Below are positions 22,163 through 28,462 of a stretch of DNA of 34,401 nucleotides, in pieces. Positions within the stretch are counted from its first letter, which is position 1. Each line of letters starts with the position of its first letter. This DNA is from a virus. A model generated the notes under the pieces. It was not told the DNA's origin, ran no database searches, and saw only the letters and a program-made list of their open reading frames with translations. A program made the position numbers and the translations under genes. The stretch covers positions 1-34,401 of IMG/VR virus record IMGVR_UViG_3300033153_004532; one strand, written 5' to 3'.

Positions 22163-22915
22163 ATGAAATGTAATATATGCAATAAAGAATTGAAGGACTA
22201 CAAAGGGCTTGCATGTCATTTAAGATATAAACATCCCAATCAAACTGGTAAAACTTACTACGATAAATTTCTAAAAAATCCCAATGAAGGATTTTGCCGA
22301 TTAGAAACCTGTAATAAAAAATGTACCTATATTGATTTAAGACTAGGATATTCTAAACATTGTTGTTCTAAGCATTCTGGTATTGATAAGAATACAAAAA
22401 ATGTAAGGGCTAAGACAAATAAGAAAAAGTTTGGTGTAAAGTTCCCCCAAAATCTTCCAGAATTTAGAAAGAAACAAGAAACGACTATGATGTCTAAATA
22501 TGGTTGTAAAACTCCTATGGGATCAAAAAAAATAAGGGAAACCCAAAAACAATCCATATTAAAAAAATATGGAGTTGATAATATATCACAATTGCCAGAA
22601 AACAGAAAAAAAGCAACTGATAAAATGAAAAAAACTATGATTAAAAAAGGCAGATGGATACCGAACAGTCAATTATCGGCATGGGATAAGTATAAAAGAA
22701 AAGTCAGACAATTAACTAATCATACCAAAAAATCCAAATTCTCCCTCAAACAATTATCTCGGACTGGTAGGTGCGGAGTTCCTAATGCTTTACAGGTTGA
22801 TCATATCTATTCAATAAAAGAAGGATTCCTTGATCAGAAAGAACCTGAATGGATATCTCGAATGGATAATCTACAATTAATTCCATGGGAAGATAACTTG
22901 GATAAACGATTATGA
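22163..22915 (+). CDS. HNH homing endonuclease with zinc finger and KYGV repeats
   Basis: 250 aa. An N-terminal C2H2 finger (C3, C6, H19, H24) is followed by a second Cys/His cluster (C45-H71). Residues 85-160 hold repeats of the type 'KxGVxxPQxLPEFRKKxxxTMxxKYG', probable DNA-contacting modules. The HNH core is at the end: QVDHIYSIKEGF (D213, H214), DNLQLIPWEDNLDKRL (N236, N245), with YKRKVRQLTNH before it, closely matching the endonuclease at 10926. Inserted just after the gp23 terminator; stop overlaps the next small gene. Confidence 0.82.
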   Translation: MKCNICNKELKDYKGLACHLRYKHPNQTGKTYYDKFLKNPNEGFCRLETCNKKCTYIDLRLGYSKHCCSKHSGIDKNTKNVRAKTNKKKFGVKFPQNLPEFRKKQETTMMSKYGCKTPMGSKKIRETQKQSILKKYGVDNISQLPENRKKATDKMKKTMIKKGRWIPNSQLSAWDKYKRKVRQLTNHTKKSKFSLKQLSRTGRCGVPNALQVDHIYSIKEGFLDQKEPEWISRMDNLQLIPWEDNLDKRL

Positions 22916-23088
22916 TTAAGCAATTTTCTATTGAATATTTAATAGAAAAGAAATCTTGTGTTTTTATAAGATGTGATAAATGCCCATTTGAACAATATGG
23001 TTTTGATATTAAGAATCCAACTGAATGTTATGATATTGGGATTAAAACATATATGAAACAACAAAAGATCAAGGCTATCCTAAAATGA
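22912..23088 (+). CDS. Tagged Cys-knuckle small protein (QQKIKAILK)
   Basis: 58 aa, coupled to the HNH gene by ATGA. Layout: SIEYLIEKKSC, then RCDKCPF (C21, C24), ECYDIGIKTYMKQ and the tail QKIKAILK. It is a close paralog of the proteins at 24130, 24947 and the first half of 32082, all with C-x2-C-P-F and a C-Y-x2-G-(I/V)-K-x-Y segment. No gene is coupled to its stop, yet the tail is intact, which argues the tail matters as protein. Function unknown. Confidence 0.75.
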   Translation: MIKQFSIEYLIEKKSCVFIRCDKCPFEQYGFDIKNPTECYDIGIKTYMKQQKIKAILK

Positions 23089-23105
23089 TGTCCCTTTTTT
23101 TGTGC

Positions 23106-23113
23106 TATAAATA
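23106..23113 (+). promoter_or_regulatory. T4-type late promoter
   Basis: TATAAATATTGCCTAG after a T-tract (CCCTTTTTTTGTG), 33 bp before the ATG at 23147, which also has a strong AGGAGG ribosome site. Confidence 0.6.
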
Positions 23114-23146
23114 TTGCCTAGATAGACAGACAGGAGGTACTATTAT

Positions 23147-23506
23147 ATGGTACTAAAAATAAGAAATAGCTATGATAATAGCTGGGATATTATAGATAAT
23201 ATAAAATCAATCAAAAAATATGATGAGGATAAATTTTATTTTAAAAATCTCAAAGAAATAACAAATAGTGAAGGAATTCCAGATTTATCAAATTTGATTA
23301 TAACCAGAAAGGGTTGCCCAGAAGGTAATTTTCAATATGATAATATATATTACCCAGATAAAGATAAATGTACTTATGAAAAATTAAATAAAATGTTTAT
23401 GAAAGTAATTTTTGTTTCTTTTATTAATGAAACATACAAATATATAATATTTTTTAATAATGCATTTGCTTGTAATGACTCGGGCAAAACAATAGAAAGA
23501 TTATAA
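23147..23506 (+). CDS. Hypothetical late protein
   Basis: 119 aa, strong ribosome site (CAGGAGGT) and a late promoter upstream; the next sigma70-type promoter starts directly after its stop, so it is a one-gene unit. The sequence is hydrophilic at first (KKYDEDKFYFKNLKEITNSEG) and more aromatic/hydrophobic later (MFMKVIFVSFINETYKYIIFFNNAF). No domain is recognised. Confidence 0.55.
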   Translation: MVLKIRNSYDNSWDIIDNIKSIKKYDEDKFYFKNLKEITNSEGIPDLSNLIITRKGCPEGNFQYDNIYYPDKDKCTYEKLNKMFMKVIFVSFINETYKYIIFFNNAFACNDSGKTIERL

Positions 23507-23513
23507 TTAAAAT

Positions 23514-23542
23514 TTGACTTAATATCCATTTCATTATATAAT
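23514..23542 (+). promoter_or_regulatory. Sigma70-type promoter of accessory region
   Basis: TTGACT (23514-23519), 17-bp spacer, TATAAT (23537-23542). It heads the long run of overlapping small ORFs to about 26.2 kb. Confidence 0.8.
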
Positions 23543-23572
23543 ATATCATAATAAAAATTGGAGGAAATATAT

Positions 23573-23755
23573 ATGGATATTTCAAATATAATAATAATAT
23601 GTATTTGGGTTTTTATAACCACTATAACATTACTTGATAAAAAATGCCCTAAATGGGTCAAGTTTAATATGGCAACGGCTAGTATAACAATAATACTTTC
23701 ACGGTTGCATATCATGAAACTGGGCGAAAAACTAGCAGAATTTGTTAGTAAATAA
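23573..23755 (+). CDS. Small membrane protein, two predicted segments
   Basis: 60 aa from the ATG at 23573, 9 nt after GGAGG; an in-frame TTG at 23558 is less likely. Residues 3-22 (ISNIIIICIWVFITTITLL) form a clear transmembrane helix and 35-48 (MATASITIILSRLH) a weaker one. First gene after the promoter at 23514. Function unknown; small early membrane proteins often act in superinfection exclusion or host inhibition, but nothing here proves it. Confidence 0.6.
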   Translation: MDISNIIIICIWVFITTITLLDKKCPKWVKFNMATASITIILSRLHIMKLGEKLAEFVSK

Positions 23756-23756
23756 A

Positions 23757-23939
23757 ATGAGTTTTAAATCAACAAGACCCTTCTGGGCATATTTTGGTGG
23801 AGCATGTGTTATATTTGCATTCTTTTTTGGTATTGGACAATGTGCAAAACTTATTGATTCTGGTATGAACCAAGTTAAGATTGAAAAAGAAAAAACAAAA
23901 CAATTAGAAATTAAACTAGAAATAGAAAAATTGAAGTAA
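23757..23939 (+). CDS. Small membrane-anchored coiled-coil protein
   Basis: 60 aa, ATG one base after the previous stop. Residues 9-27 (FWAYFGGACVIFAFFFGIG) form one transmembrane helix, followed by a charged amphipathic helix (MNQVKIEKEKTKQLEIKLEIEKLK) likely to be a coiled coil on one side of the membrane. Function unknown; it may pair with the preceding membrane protein. Confidence 0.6.
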   Translation: MSFKSTRPFWAYFGGACVIFAFFFGIGQCAKLIDSGMNQVKIEKEKTKQLEIKLEIEKLK

Positions 23940-23944
23940 TTAAA

Positions 23945-24133
23945 ATGAAAAAGAAAATATATAAAACAGAAATTTTGGCATTTGATGGCAGCCCTACTAA
24001 TACGGGTATGCAGGAAGAAATTAATGATTTTATAAAAGATAAAACTGAAGTCATCAATGTATCAACTTCCGTATCAAGCGGTGGAATGCTTGGCGGTGGT
24101 TGTGTTATAGCAACAATTTTATATAAAGAATGA
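23945..24133 (+). CDS. Small conserved protein, Cse60-like pattern
   Basis: 62 aa. The arrangement KTEILAF..., EEINDFIKDKTEVINVSTSVSSGG..., VIATILYKE (strand, helix with N-x2-F, strand, strand) is like a widespread small family found in phages and Firmicutes (Cse60-type), with E-x-x-(V/I)-N-x-F-(I/L). Function unknown. Its stop overlaps the start of the next gene. Confidence 0.55.
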   Translation: MKKKIYKTEILAFDGSPTNTGMQEEINDFIKDKTEVINVSTSVSSGGMLGGGCVIATILYKE

Positions 24134-24303
24134 AAAAACATAGCATAAAATATATGATGGGTAAAAAATCTTGTGTTTTAATAAAATGTAGCGAATGCCC
24201 ATTTAGAGAACTTCGTCGTGATTCCATCGGTCCTCATAATTGTTATAATATTGGAGTTAAAAAATATTTGAAACAAAAGAAGATCAAAGCTATCCTGAAA
24301 TGA
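24130..24303 (+). CDS. Tagged Cys-knuckle small protein (KQKKIKAILK)
   Basis: 57 aa, ATGA overlap with the preceding gene. Layout SIKYMMGKKSC, IKCSECPF (C20, C23), NCYNIGVKKYLKQ and the tail KKIKAILK. Very similar to the proteins at 22912, 24947 and the first half of 32082, so these four are close paralogs. Four cysteines (C15, C20, C23, C38) could bind one metal ion. Confidence 0.75.
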   Translation: MKKHSIKYMMGKKSCVLIKCSECPFRELRRDSIGPHNCYNIGVKKYLKQKKIKAILK

Positions 24304-24341
24304 AGAGATATAAAAAATGTCCCCAAATATTAAAGAAATAG
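24300..24341 (+). pseudogene. Micro-ORF resembling a deleted tagged cassette
   Basis: Thirteen codons, MKRYKKCPQILKK, starting at the ATGA of the preceding gene. It retains a KCP and an ILKK but nothing between, as if a Cys-knuckle gene had lost its middle. It overlaps the next gene in another frame. It may still be translated as a coupling peptide. Chance cannot be excluded for so short a frame. Confidence 0.35.
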
Positions 24342-24517
24342 CCCAAGATTATAAAATATGTACTAATGATTATAATCCCAAACAGTTTTTTGACTGTGAT
24401 AATTGCTCTGTTTATGCAATAAAAAAACAAGCAAAGAATGGTGTTTACTATACTAGATGTAAGGATATTTTCAAAAAAGCTATTAAACAATGGAAAATTG
24501 ACGAAATACTAAAATGA
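24317..24517 (+). CDS. Tagged Cys-knuckle small protein (KQWKIDEILK)
   Basis: 66 aa. Cysteines C15, C27, C30 (FDCDNCSV) and C48 (TRCKD) form a C-x2-C-S variant of the family knuckle; the tail is WKIDEILK, with A replaced by E as in several others. Start chosen at the ATG after AGAGATATAAAAA; the ribosome site is poor, so coupling through the micro-ORF at 24300 may help. The stop overlaps the next start. Confidence 0.65.
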   Translation: MSPNIKEIAQDYKICTNDYNPKQFFDCDNCSVYAIKKQAKNGVYYTRCKDIFKKAIKQWKIDEILK

Positions 24518-24771
24518 AAGGATTATCAAAACAAGAATCATTAGAAATGTATATTAGAACAGATGGTAAATGTTATGATAAGATGAGTAAACATTTGGCC
24601 GAAAAATGTTATTGTGATATATGTTATTTTTGTGACAAAAATAACATATGTAAATTTTATAGATCAATTAATATTTTTGGGAAAGGTAGTGATAGAAACT
24701 CACGCAATAAAAAAATAGTAACAGCAAAAAGGTATTTGAAACGAATAAAGATCAAGGCTATATTAAAATGA
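24514..24771 (+). CDS. Tagged Cys-rich small protein (KRIKIKAILK)
   Basis: 85 aa, ATGA overlap. Cysteines cluster as KCYDKM, KCYCDICYFCDKNNIC, so more than one metal site is possible. A basic linker (KGSDRNSRNKKIVTAKRYLK) leads to the tail RIKIKAILK. Largest of the simple knuckle proteins in this cluster. Function unknown. Confidence 0.65.
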   Translation: MKGLSKQESLEMYIRTDGKCYDKMSKHLAEKCYCDICYFCDKNNICKFYRSINIFGKGSDRNSRNKKIVTAKRYLKRIKIKAILK

Positions 24772-24950
24772 AAAACAATTGTCCATATTTTAAAAAAGAT
24801 GGAAATTTGACTGGATGCATTGCACAATTATCTAGCAAACCTAAGCTTTTATATCCTTGTTGGTCTAATGATTTTCTAAGCGCAAGACATAAAGAATGCC
24901 CAGATTATATAAAAATGAAACATATTAAGATCAAGGCAATATTAAAATGA
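24768..24950 (+). CDS. Tagged Cys-containing small protein (KHIKIKAILK)
   Basis: 60 aa, ATGA overlaps on both sides. NCPYFKK at the start, GC, PCW and ECPDY follow; the C-P-Y-F element recurs at 34037 and 25801. Tail HIKIKAILK. Likely a divergent subgroup of the family in which the CP precedes rather than follows the other cysteines. Confidence 0.65.
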   Translation: MKNNCPYFKKDGNLTGCIAQLSSKPKLLYPCWSNDFLSARHKECPDYIKMKHIKIKAILK

Positions 24951-25135
24951 AATATACTATGAAATTTATGATTGACCGGGGCGATTGTGTTTGTCATCAT
25001 GATAATGATTTTTCAATAGTATGCAATAATTGTCCTTTTGAAGATAAGGTATCAACTGAAGTAGGAAAATGCTATGATAGGGGCATCAAAAAATATAAAG
25101 AAAAACAAAAGAAGATCAAGGCTATATTAAAATGA
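24947..25135 (+). CDS. Tagged Cys-knuckle small protein (KQKKIKAILK)
   Basis: 62 aa. MKFMIDRGDCVC, VCNNCPFED (C-x2-C-P-F), KCYDRGIKKYKEKQ and tail KKIKAILK: the canonical layout, close to 22912, 24130 and the N-terminal half of 32082. The lysine codons of the tail include AAGG, the probable ribosome site for the next ATGA. Confidence 0.75.
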   Translation: MKYTMKFMIDRGDCVCHHDNDFSIVCNNCPFEDKVSTEVGKCYDRGIKKYKEKQKKIKAILK

Positions 25136-25362
25136 AAAAACAACCCAAATCCTTTTATTTAATAAGAGATAAAAAAACTAAAAAATATGTAACATCAAAA
25201 GGATGGACAAACCCAGGCCATATAAGAAACTCAGGCTGGTCAAATTTGAATTGTGAAGTTGTCGAGTTTGAATTACTAGAAAAAGAATCGACTCCAATGA
25301 ATATTTTTAAAAATAAAAAGGTTTATGAAAAGAATAAAAAGATTAAAGCTATATTAAAATGA
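25132..25362 (+). CDS. Tagged small protein without cysteine knuckle (KNKKIKAILK)
   Basis: 76 aa, ATGA overlap. The body (SFYLIRDKKTKKYVTSKGWTN, WSNLNCEVVEFELLEKE) looks like a small beta-rich domain of a type seen in other phage hypotheticals; only one cysteine is present. It still ends KKIKAILK. This combination shows that the tail is shared by unrelated bodies. Confidence 0.65.
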   Translation: MKKQPKSFYLIRDKKTKKYVTSKGWTNPGHIRNSGWSNLNCEVVEFELLEKESTPMNIFKNKKVYEKNKKIKAILK

Positions 25363-25592
25363 CCCTCCACGAAGAAATGCAAATATTAAATTTAATGATA
25401 AAAGGATTTAGTTGTTGGTATATACAAAACAAACTATTTACAAATTTTGGATGTGGGGAAAAAATATGTCCAGTCTATAAAGAATGTAAATTTGATGATA
25501 ATGCAAATTATCATACAGGTCATCATGCAAAGCCCATGGCAAAGAAAATATTGAATCGAATTAAAATAAAAGAGATATTAAAAAATGAATAA
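25359..25592 (+). CDS. Tagged Cys-containing small protein (NRIKIKEILKNE)
   Basis: 77 aa, ATGA overlap. Cysteines SCWY, GCGEKICPVYKEC provide C-x3-4-C-P; histidines in YHTGHHAKP could also bind metal. The tail RIKIKEILK is followed by two extra residues (NE), because the reading frame runs past the ATG of the next gene. Confidence 0.65.
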   Translation: MTLHEEMQILNLMIKGFSCWYIQNKLFTNFGCGEKICPVYKECKFDDNANYHTGHHAKPMAKKILNRIKIKEILKNE

Positions 25593-25785
25593 AAAACTAT
25601 CCCCAGCAATGTCAGGAATTGTCGCATTATTAAGAGCCCTTATTGGGTTTGGATTAATATCATTATCATTATTTAAAATGAATATGATTTATGGATTATG
25701 GTTGAACGATTTTTGGTGGCTTGTATCATCATTGTGTTTAATATATAGTGGATGGTTCTTCAGAAGTATTAAAGATTATTCCTAA
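25585..25785 (+). CDS. Small membrane protein
   Basis: 66 aa overlapping the preceding gene by 8 bp. Two hydrophobic segments (about 9-30, MSGIVALLRALIGFGLISLSLF, and 40-58, FWWLVSSLCLIYSGWFF) predict two membrane passes with both ends on the same side. No tail and no knuckle. Function unknown. Confidence 0.6.
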   Translation: MNKKLSPAMSGIVALLRALIGFGLISLSLFKMNMIYGLWLNDFWWLVSSLCLIYSGWFFRSIKDYS

Positions 25786-25793
25786 GACTCATA

Positions 25794-25801
25794 TATAAAT
25801 A
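25794..25801 (+). promoter_or_regulatory. TATAAATA box, doubtful late promoter
   Basis: TATAAATATGGGC overlaps the ATG at 25801, leaving no room for a leader unless the ATG at 25810 is the start. Possibly a chance match. Confidence 0.25.
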
Positions 25802-26016
25802 TGGGCATGAGTTATGAGAAATGCCCTTATATAAAAGAGTGTAAGAATTATGAAAAAAATAATATTTATATATTAACCGATGAAGAAATATGTGATATAT
25901 CATCAAGGCATAATAAGACAAATGAAAACGGAAGTATATGTAGAATTTTCTTAAAAATCCAAAGAGACAAGCTGGAAAAGAAAAAGAAAATTCTATCTAT
26001 ATTATTGGATGACTAG
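25801..26016 (+). CDS. Small Cys-containing protein, divergent tail (KKILSILLDD)
   Basis: 71 aa; the ATG at 25810 (MSYEKCPY...) may be the real start. KCPYIKECKN near the N-terminus, then EEICDISSRHN and ICRIFLKIQ, end in KKKKILSILLDD, a divergent form of the family tail. It overlaps the next gene by 8 bp. Probably a distant member of the tagged family. Confidence 0.55.
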   Translation: MGMSYEKCPYIKECKNYEKNNIYILTDEEICDISSRHNKTNENGSICRIFLKIQRDKLEKKKKILSILLDD

Positions 26017-26212
26017 ATTACAAAAACTAAAACATTTATTATCAATAGATTTTGATTGTGGGCCATATACATTTGATTGTGATGTTTGCCCAATGCAAGA
26101 TCCATGTTTTATCCCATTTGGCAAGTATGTTAAGAATTCGGTACAAAATCGTTTAAAAGATTTAACCCATAACGAAATCAAAAAAATCAAAATTGCCCAT
26201 ATATTAAAGTAA
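26009..26212 (+). CDS. Tagged Cys-knuckle small protein (KKIKIAHILK)
   Basis: 67 aa. TRLQKLKHLLSIDFDCGPYTFDCDVCPMQDPC gives a four-cysteine knuckle with C-x2-C-P-M; the tail is IKIAHILK. Last gene of the first small-ORF run: the stop TAA is followed by 244 bp without a supported gene, so here the tail cannot serve a coupled start. Confidence 0.65.
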   Translation: MTRLQKLKHLLSIDFDCGPYTFDCDVCPMQDPCFIPFGKYVKNSVQNRLKDLTHNEIKKIKIAHILK

Positions 26213-26400
26213 CAGTTCTAATGCGGTGTTTTATTAAAAGGCCTGTGCGCCATTCCAAAAAGATTACCCCGCATTTAACACCGCTACTACATCATGAGCT
26301 TCGTATCCACAAAAAGTTACACCGTATCAAAATAGGGGTCGATCCGTTTTCCGGCGGCTTCTCTGGGTGTTAAATCCGTATTAAAAAAATTCAATAAAAA
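26213..26400. other. GC-rich noncoding island with internal repeats (possible structured RNA or gene remnant)
   Basis: Bases 26221-26380 have 72 G/C in 160 (45%), against roughly 25% in neighbouring coding DNA. GCGGTGTT (26223-26230) pairs with AACACCGC (26277-26284); AATGCGG (26220-26226) could pair instead with CCGCATT (26269-26275). CAAAAAGATTACCCCGCAT and CAAAAAGTTACACCGTAT are imperfect direct repeats. A 50-codon frame (26221-26373) exists but has no ribosome site and odd codon use. Strand and nature are undecided. Confidence 0.4.
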
Positions 26401-26402
26401 GC

Positions 26403-26431
26403 TTGATCTGGATCGGTTCTAATGATATAAT
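26403..26431 (+). promoter_or_regulatory. Sigma70-type promoter, twin of 29961
   Basis: TTGATC (26403-26408), 17-bp spacer beginning TGG(A)TCGGTTC, TATAAT (26426-26431). The promoter at 29961 has the same hexamers and nearly the same spacer, and both transcripts begin with a CCCAAA(A)TTGAAGGA leader. Confidence 0.8.
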
Positions 26432-26483
26432 ATAGTAATGAAAAAAAGCATTATAAATGCCCAAATTGAAGGAGTTGCCCAAA

Positions 26484-26723
26484 ATGAGAAGTTTTGTGAG
26501 ACATACAAAAAATTTAAAATATCATAATGGAATCGTATTTTCATATGATACCCCAGTTGCCCGAATTGTAGACAAACGATATTTAGTTTACTACCCAAAA
26601 TATGTAAAATATTCCCATACCACTAGCGAACATGTAAATTATGCCGCTGGCCAATTAGGGCTAGAATTAGTATTGGATATAAAGAAATTAAAATCCTCAA
26701 AAATTAAGGCGATTTTAAAATGA
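26484..26723 (+). CDS. Tagged protein, DUF8033-like pattern (KSSKIKAILK)
   Basis: 79 aa from the ATG at 26484, 9 nt after GAAGGAG; an ATG at 26457 lies upstream of that site and is unlikely. The body (GIVFSYDTPVARIVDKRYLVYYPKYVKYSHTTSEHVNYAA) matches a small beta-rich phage and archaeal virus pattern: SY-x-T-x-VA, then YS-x-TT-x2-H-x-N. The tail is SKIKAILK. The stop overlaps the next start. Confidence 0.65.
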   Translation: MRSFVRHTKNLKYHNGIVFSYDTPVARIVDKRYLVYYPKYVKYSHTTSEHVNYAAGQLGLELVLDIKKLKSSKIKAILK

Positions 26724-27124
26724 AAAAATTACATGATAAAGGTATAATTGATACTTATAAAATGTACCAATTAGAATACTACAAAAATGATTGGTCAGGA
26801 CGTATGATGTCCAATTATAACGGATATATTTTAATTCCCAAAGGACATAAATGGGAAAATAAAATTTTTTATGAAATGGATTATGAACAAAAAGGTTATA
26901 TAGAATTAAATATCCATGGTGGTTGTACTTTTGAGCAAACCAAAGACGGTAACCATTGGATAGGATTTGATACCTCACATTATGGGGATACTGCTATTAC
27001 AAAATCATTGGATTTTGTGAAAAAAGAATGTAGAAGGATAGTGGACGAATTAGGCACTCATCCAAAAAAATTAAAAATAAATAAAATATTAATGGTTTGT
27101 TTAAGAACCATATTAGGAGATTAA
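26720..27124 (+). CDS. Conserved phage protein with HGG...GFDTSHYGD motif
   Basis: 134 aa, ATGA overlap. The sequence NGYILIPKGHKWENK, ELNIHGGCTFEQTKDGNHWIGFDTSHYGD and FVKKECRRIVDEL is a pattern common in unannotated phage proteins (NGYV.IP..HP, HGGxT, GFDxxHxGD, YVxxEC). The His/Asp-rich motif suggests a metal or active site, but no activity is known to me. The end LKINKILMVCLRTILGD contains a tail-like KINKIL followed by extra residues. Confidence 0.65.
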   Translation: MKKLHDKGIIDTYKMYQLEYYKNDWSGRMMSNYNGYILIPKGHKWENKIFYEMDYEQKGYIELNIHGGCTFEQTKDGNHWIGFDTSHYGDTAITKSLDFVKKECRRIVDELGTHPKKLKINKILMVCLRTILGD

Positions 27125-27126
27125 AA

Positions 27127-27513
27127 ATGGATATAATATTAGGATTAACAATATTTGTAGGAATAATAATGTTTATTGCTGGTTGTGCCGAAACAGATTA
27201 TAGGTCATTAGTTCCCATTGGTGGAGCAATGACTAGTTTATTGATGATATGGATGATAGTAGGATGCAATAATGTAGATAAAATTTCTAATAAAGTAAAT
27301 CATGATATAATTGAATTGAAAAACGGTGATATAAAACAGCAGATATTTTTTGATTCCGATGACGATGTTAGGACAGTTAAAGATGCCGATGTAAAAGGAA
27401 TTTTAATCAATCCAAATAAACATCAAGTCGTTGAGATATTATCAAGTGGAGTATGGTCTTATGGAATATATTTTATAACAACTGATAATAGTTTTTATAT
27501 AACAAATAAATAA
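27127..27513 (+). CDS. Membrane protein with N-terminal hydrophobic hairpin
   Basis: 128 aa from the ATG at 27127, preceded by TTAGGAGATTAAAA. Residues 3-21 (IILGLTIFVGIIMFIAGCA) and 33-51 (IGGAMTSLLMIWMIVGCN) are hydrophobic; the first ends in AGC and might be a lipoprotein signal, though the lack of an N-terminal Lys/Arg argues against it. The C-terminal 75 residues form a soluble domain (VKGILINPNKHQVVEIL). Function unknown. Confidence 0.55.
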   Translation: MDIILGLTIFVGIIMFIAGCAETDYRSLVPIGGAMTSLLMIWMIVGCNNVDKISNKVNHDIIELKNGDIKQQIFFDSDDDVRTVKDADVKGILINPNKHQVVEILSSGVWSYGIYFITTDNSFYITNK

Positions 27514-27514
27514 A

Positions 27515-27913
27515 ATGAAAAGAAAATATACCGAAAAACAGATAGAAAAGTATTTTATGAAACATAAAAAGAGATGGATGGATGATGATAAAAGTAAAAA
27601 ATGTCAAAAAACATTTGATAAACTTTTTTATATATTCCCAACTATTGTAGTTTTATTATCAGTTGGTAATATATGGATACAAAATTTTACAGTCTCGTCG
27701 ATGCTGTATTTTTTTGTAGTAGCAATTAATGGATTTAATATTTATAATTTGATTATAAAAGGTAAAATTTCACAAATGAAGTGCGATATTACTATGATAG
27801 ATTATCAGAATATGCAAATTGCCCATGCAAAAAAAGAAAGTCCAAAAAGATTTATTGATTTATTAAAAGAAAAGATTAATAAAAAGGACAAAATAAAAGC
27901 TATTATAGGTTAA
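27515..27913 (+). CDS. Tagged membrane protein (KKDKIKAIIG)
   Basis: 132 aa. A basic N-terminus (KRKYTEKQIEKYFMKHKKRW) leads to two hydrophobic segments (about 37-55, LFYIFPTIVVLLSVGNIW, and 62-82, SMLYFFVVAINGFNIYNLII); the rest is cytosolic-type helix ending KINKKDKIKAIIG. The presence of the tail on a membrane protein shows it is not limited to Cys-knuckle bodies. No gene is coupled to its stop. Confidence 0.6.
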   Translation: MKRKYTEKQIEKYFMKHKKRWMDDDKSKKCQKTFDKLFYIFPTIVVLLSVGNIWIQNFTVSSMLYFFVVAINGFNIYNLIIKGKISQMKCDITMIDYQNMQIAHAKKESPKRFIDLLKEKINKKDKIKAIIG

Positions 27914-27919
27914 ATAACC

Positions 27920-27927
27920 TATAAATA
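27920..27927 (+). promoter_or_regulatory. Late-type box inside overlapping palindromes
   Basis: TATAAATA within ACCTAT-AA-ATAGGT, itself overlapping AGGTTA-AA-TAACCT; 18 bp before the ATG at 27945. Weak as a promoter because of the short leader, but the symmetry is notable. Confidence 0.45.
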
Positions 27928-27944
27928 GGTATAAGGAGAACGAT

Positions 27945-28241
27945 ATGCATTTCAGCGATATATTGTTGGAACTGGTTGAAAATCGTTTAAATATGATGAT
28001 GACTGAAATTTTCCAATTAAAAGGAAAAATAGATTTTAGCGATCATCATAAATTAGTTATGATAATTTTGAAGGAAATATCAAACGGACATATTAAGTCT
28101 GATCATATTAATGAACAAGAGGCTAAAAATATTTTATTAATGTATGAAGCTTTTTGTGGAGATAATACCCATGTACATTTTAGGAAATTAAAACAAAAAG
28201 ATTTTGAATATGATTATTGTGAATTTAGACATTATCATTAA
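27945..28241 (+). CDS. Hypothetical protein
   Basis: 98 aa with a good ribosome site (AAGGAGAACG). Helical N-terminal half (FSDILLELVENRLNMMMTEIFQLKG), then a C-terminal part rich in His, Tyr and Phe (THVHFRKLKQKDFEYDYCEFRHYH). No family is recognised. It is the first gene after the late-type box at 27920. Confidence 0.5.
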   Translation: MHFSDILLELVENRLNMMMTEIFQLKGKIDFSDHHKLVMIILKEISNGHIKSDHINEQEAKNILLMYEAFCGDNTHVHFRKLKQKDFEYDYCEFRHYH

Positions 28242-28261
28242 AAATAGTAGAAGGATAAAAA

Positions 28262-28462
28262 ATGAGTGTAAATTATATAGGCGAGAACCCAGAGAATTAT
28301 TGGATCTTGCATTTTGATGAAAAAATAAGATATTTTTTCGATGATATTGAAGATGCCAATCTGGCATTAAAAGAATCTGAACAGAATAGTGATCTCCCTT
28401 GGATATTAACTAGGCTAACAGATTTTGGAATTTGGTGTAAAGATTATGAACCAGAATATTAA
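28262..28462 (+). CDS. Small acidic hypothetical protein
   Basis: 66 aa, aromatic and acidic (NYWILHFDEKIRYFFDDIEDANLALKESEQNSDLPWILTRL). RBS AGAAGGATA. It overlaps the start of the next gene by 17 bp in another frame. No domain is recognised. Confidence 0.5.
   Translation: MSVNYIGENPENYWILHFDEKIRYFFDDIEDANLALKESEQNSDLPWILTRLTDFGIWCKDYEPEY

Noticed and set aside
24130-26212. CRISPR-like array from the regularly repeated tail DNA
   Set aside because: The repeated 20-odd bases are coding, vary at synonymous positions and are spaced by whole open reading frames of variable length.
26221-26373. 50-codon frame beginning MRCFIKRPVRHSKKITPH
   Set aside because: No ribosome-binding site, codon use unlike the neighbours, and the peptide mirrors the underlying DNA repeats; treated as part of the GC-rich island.
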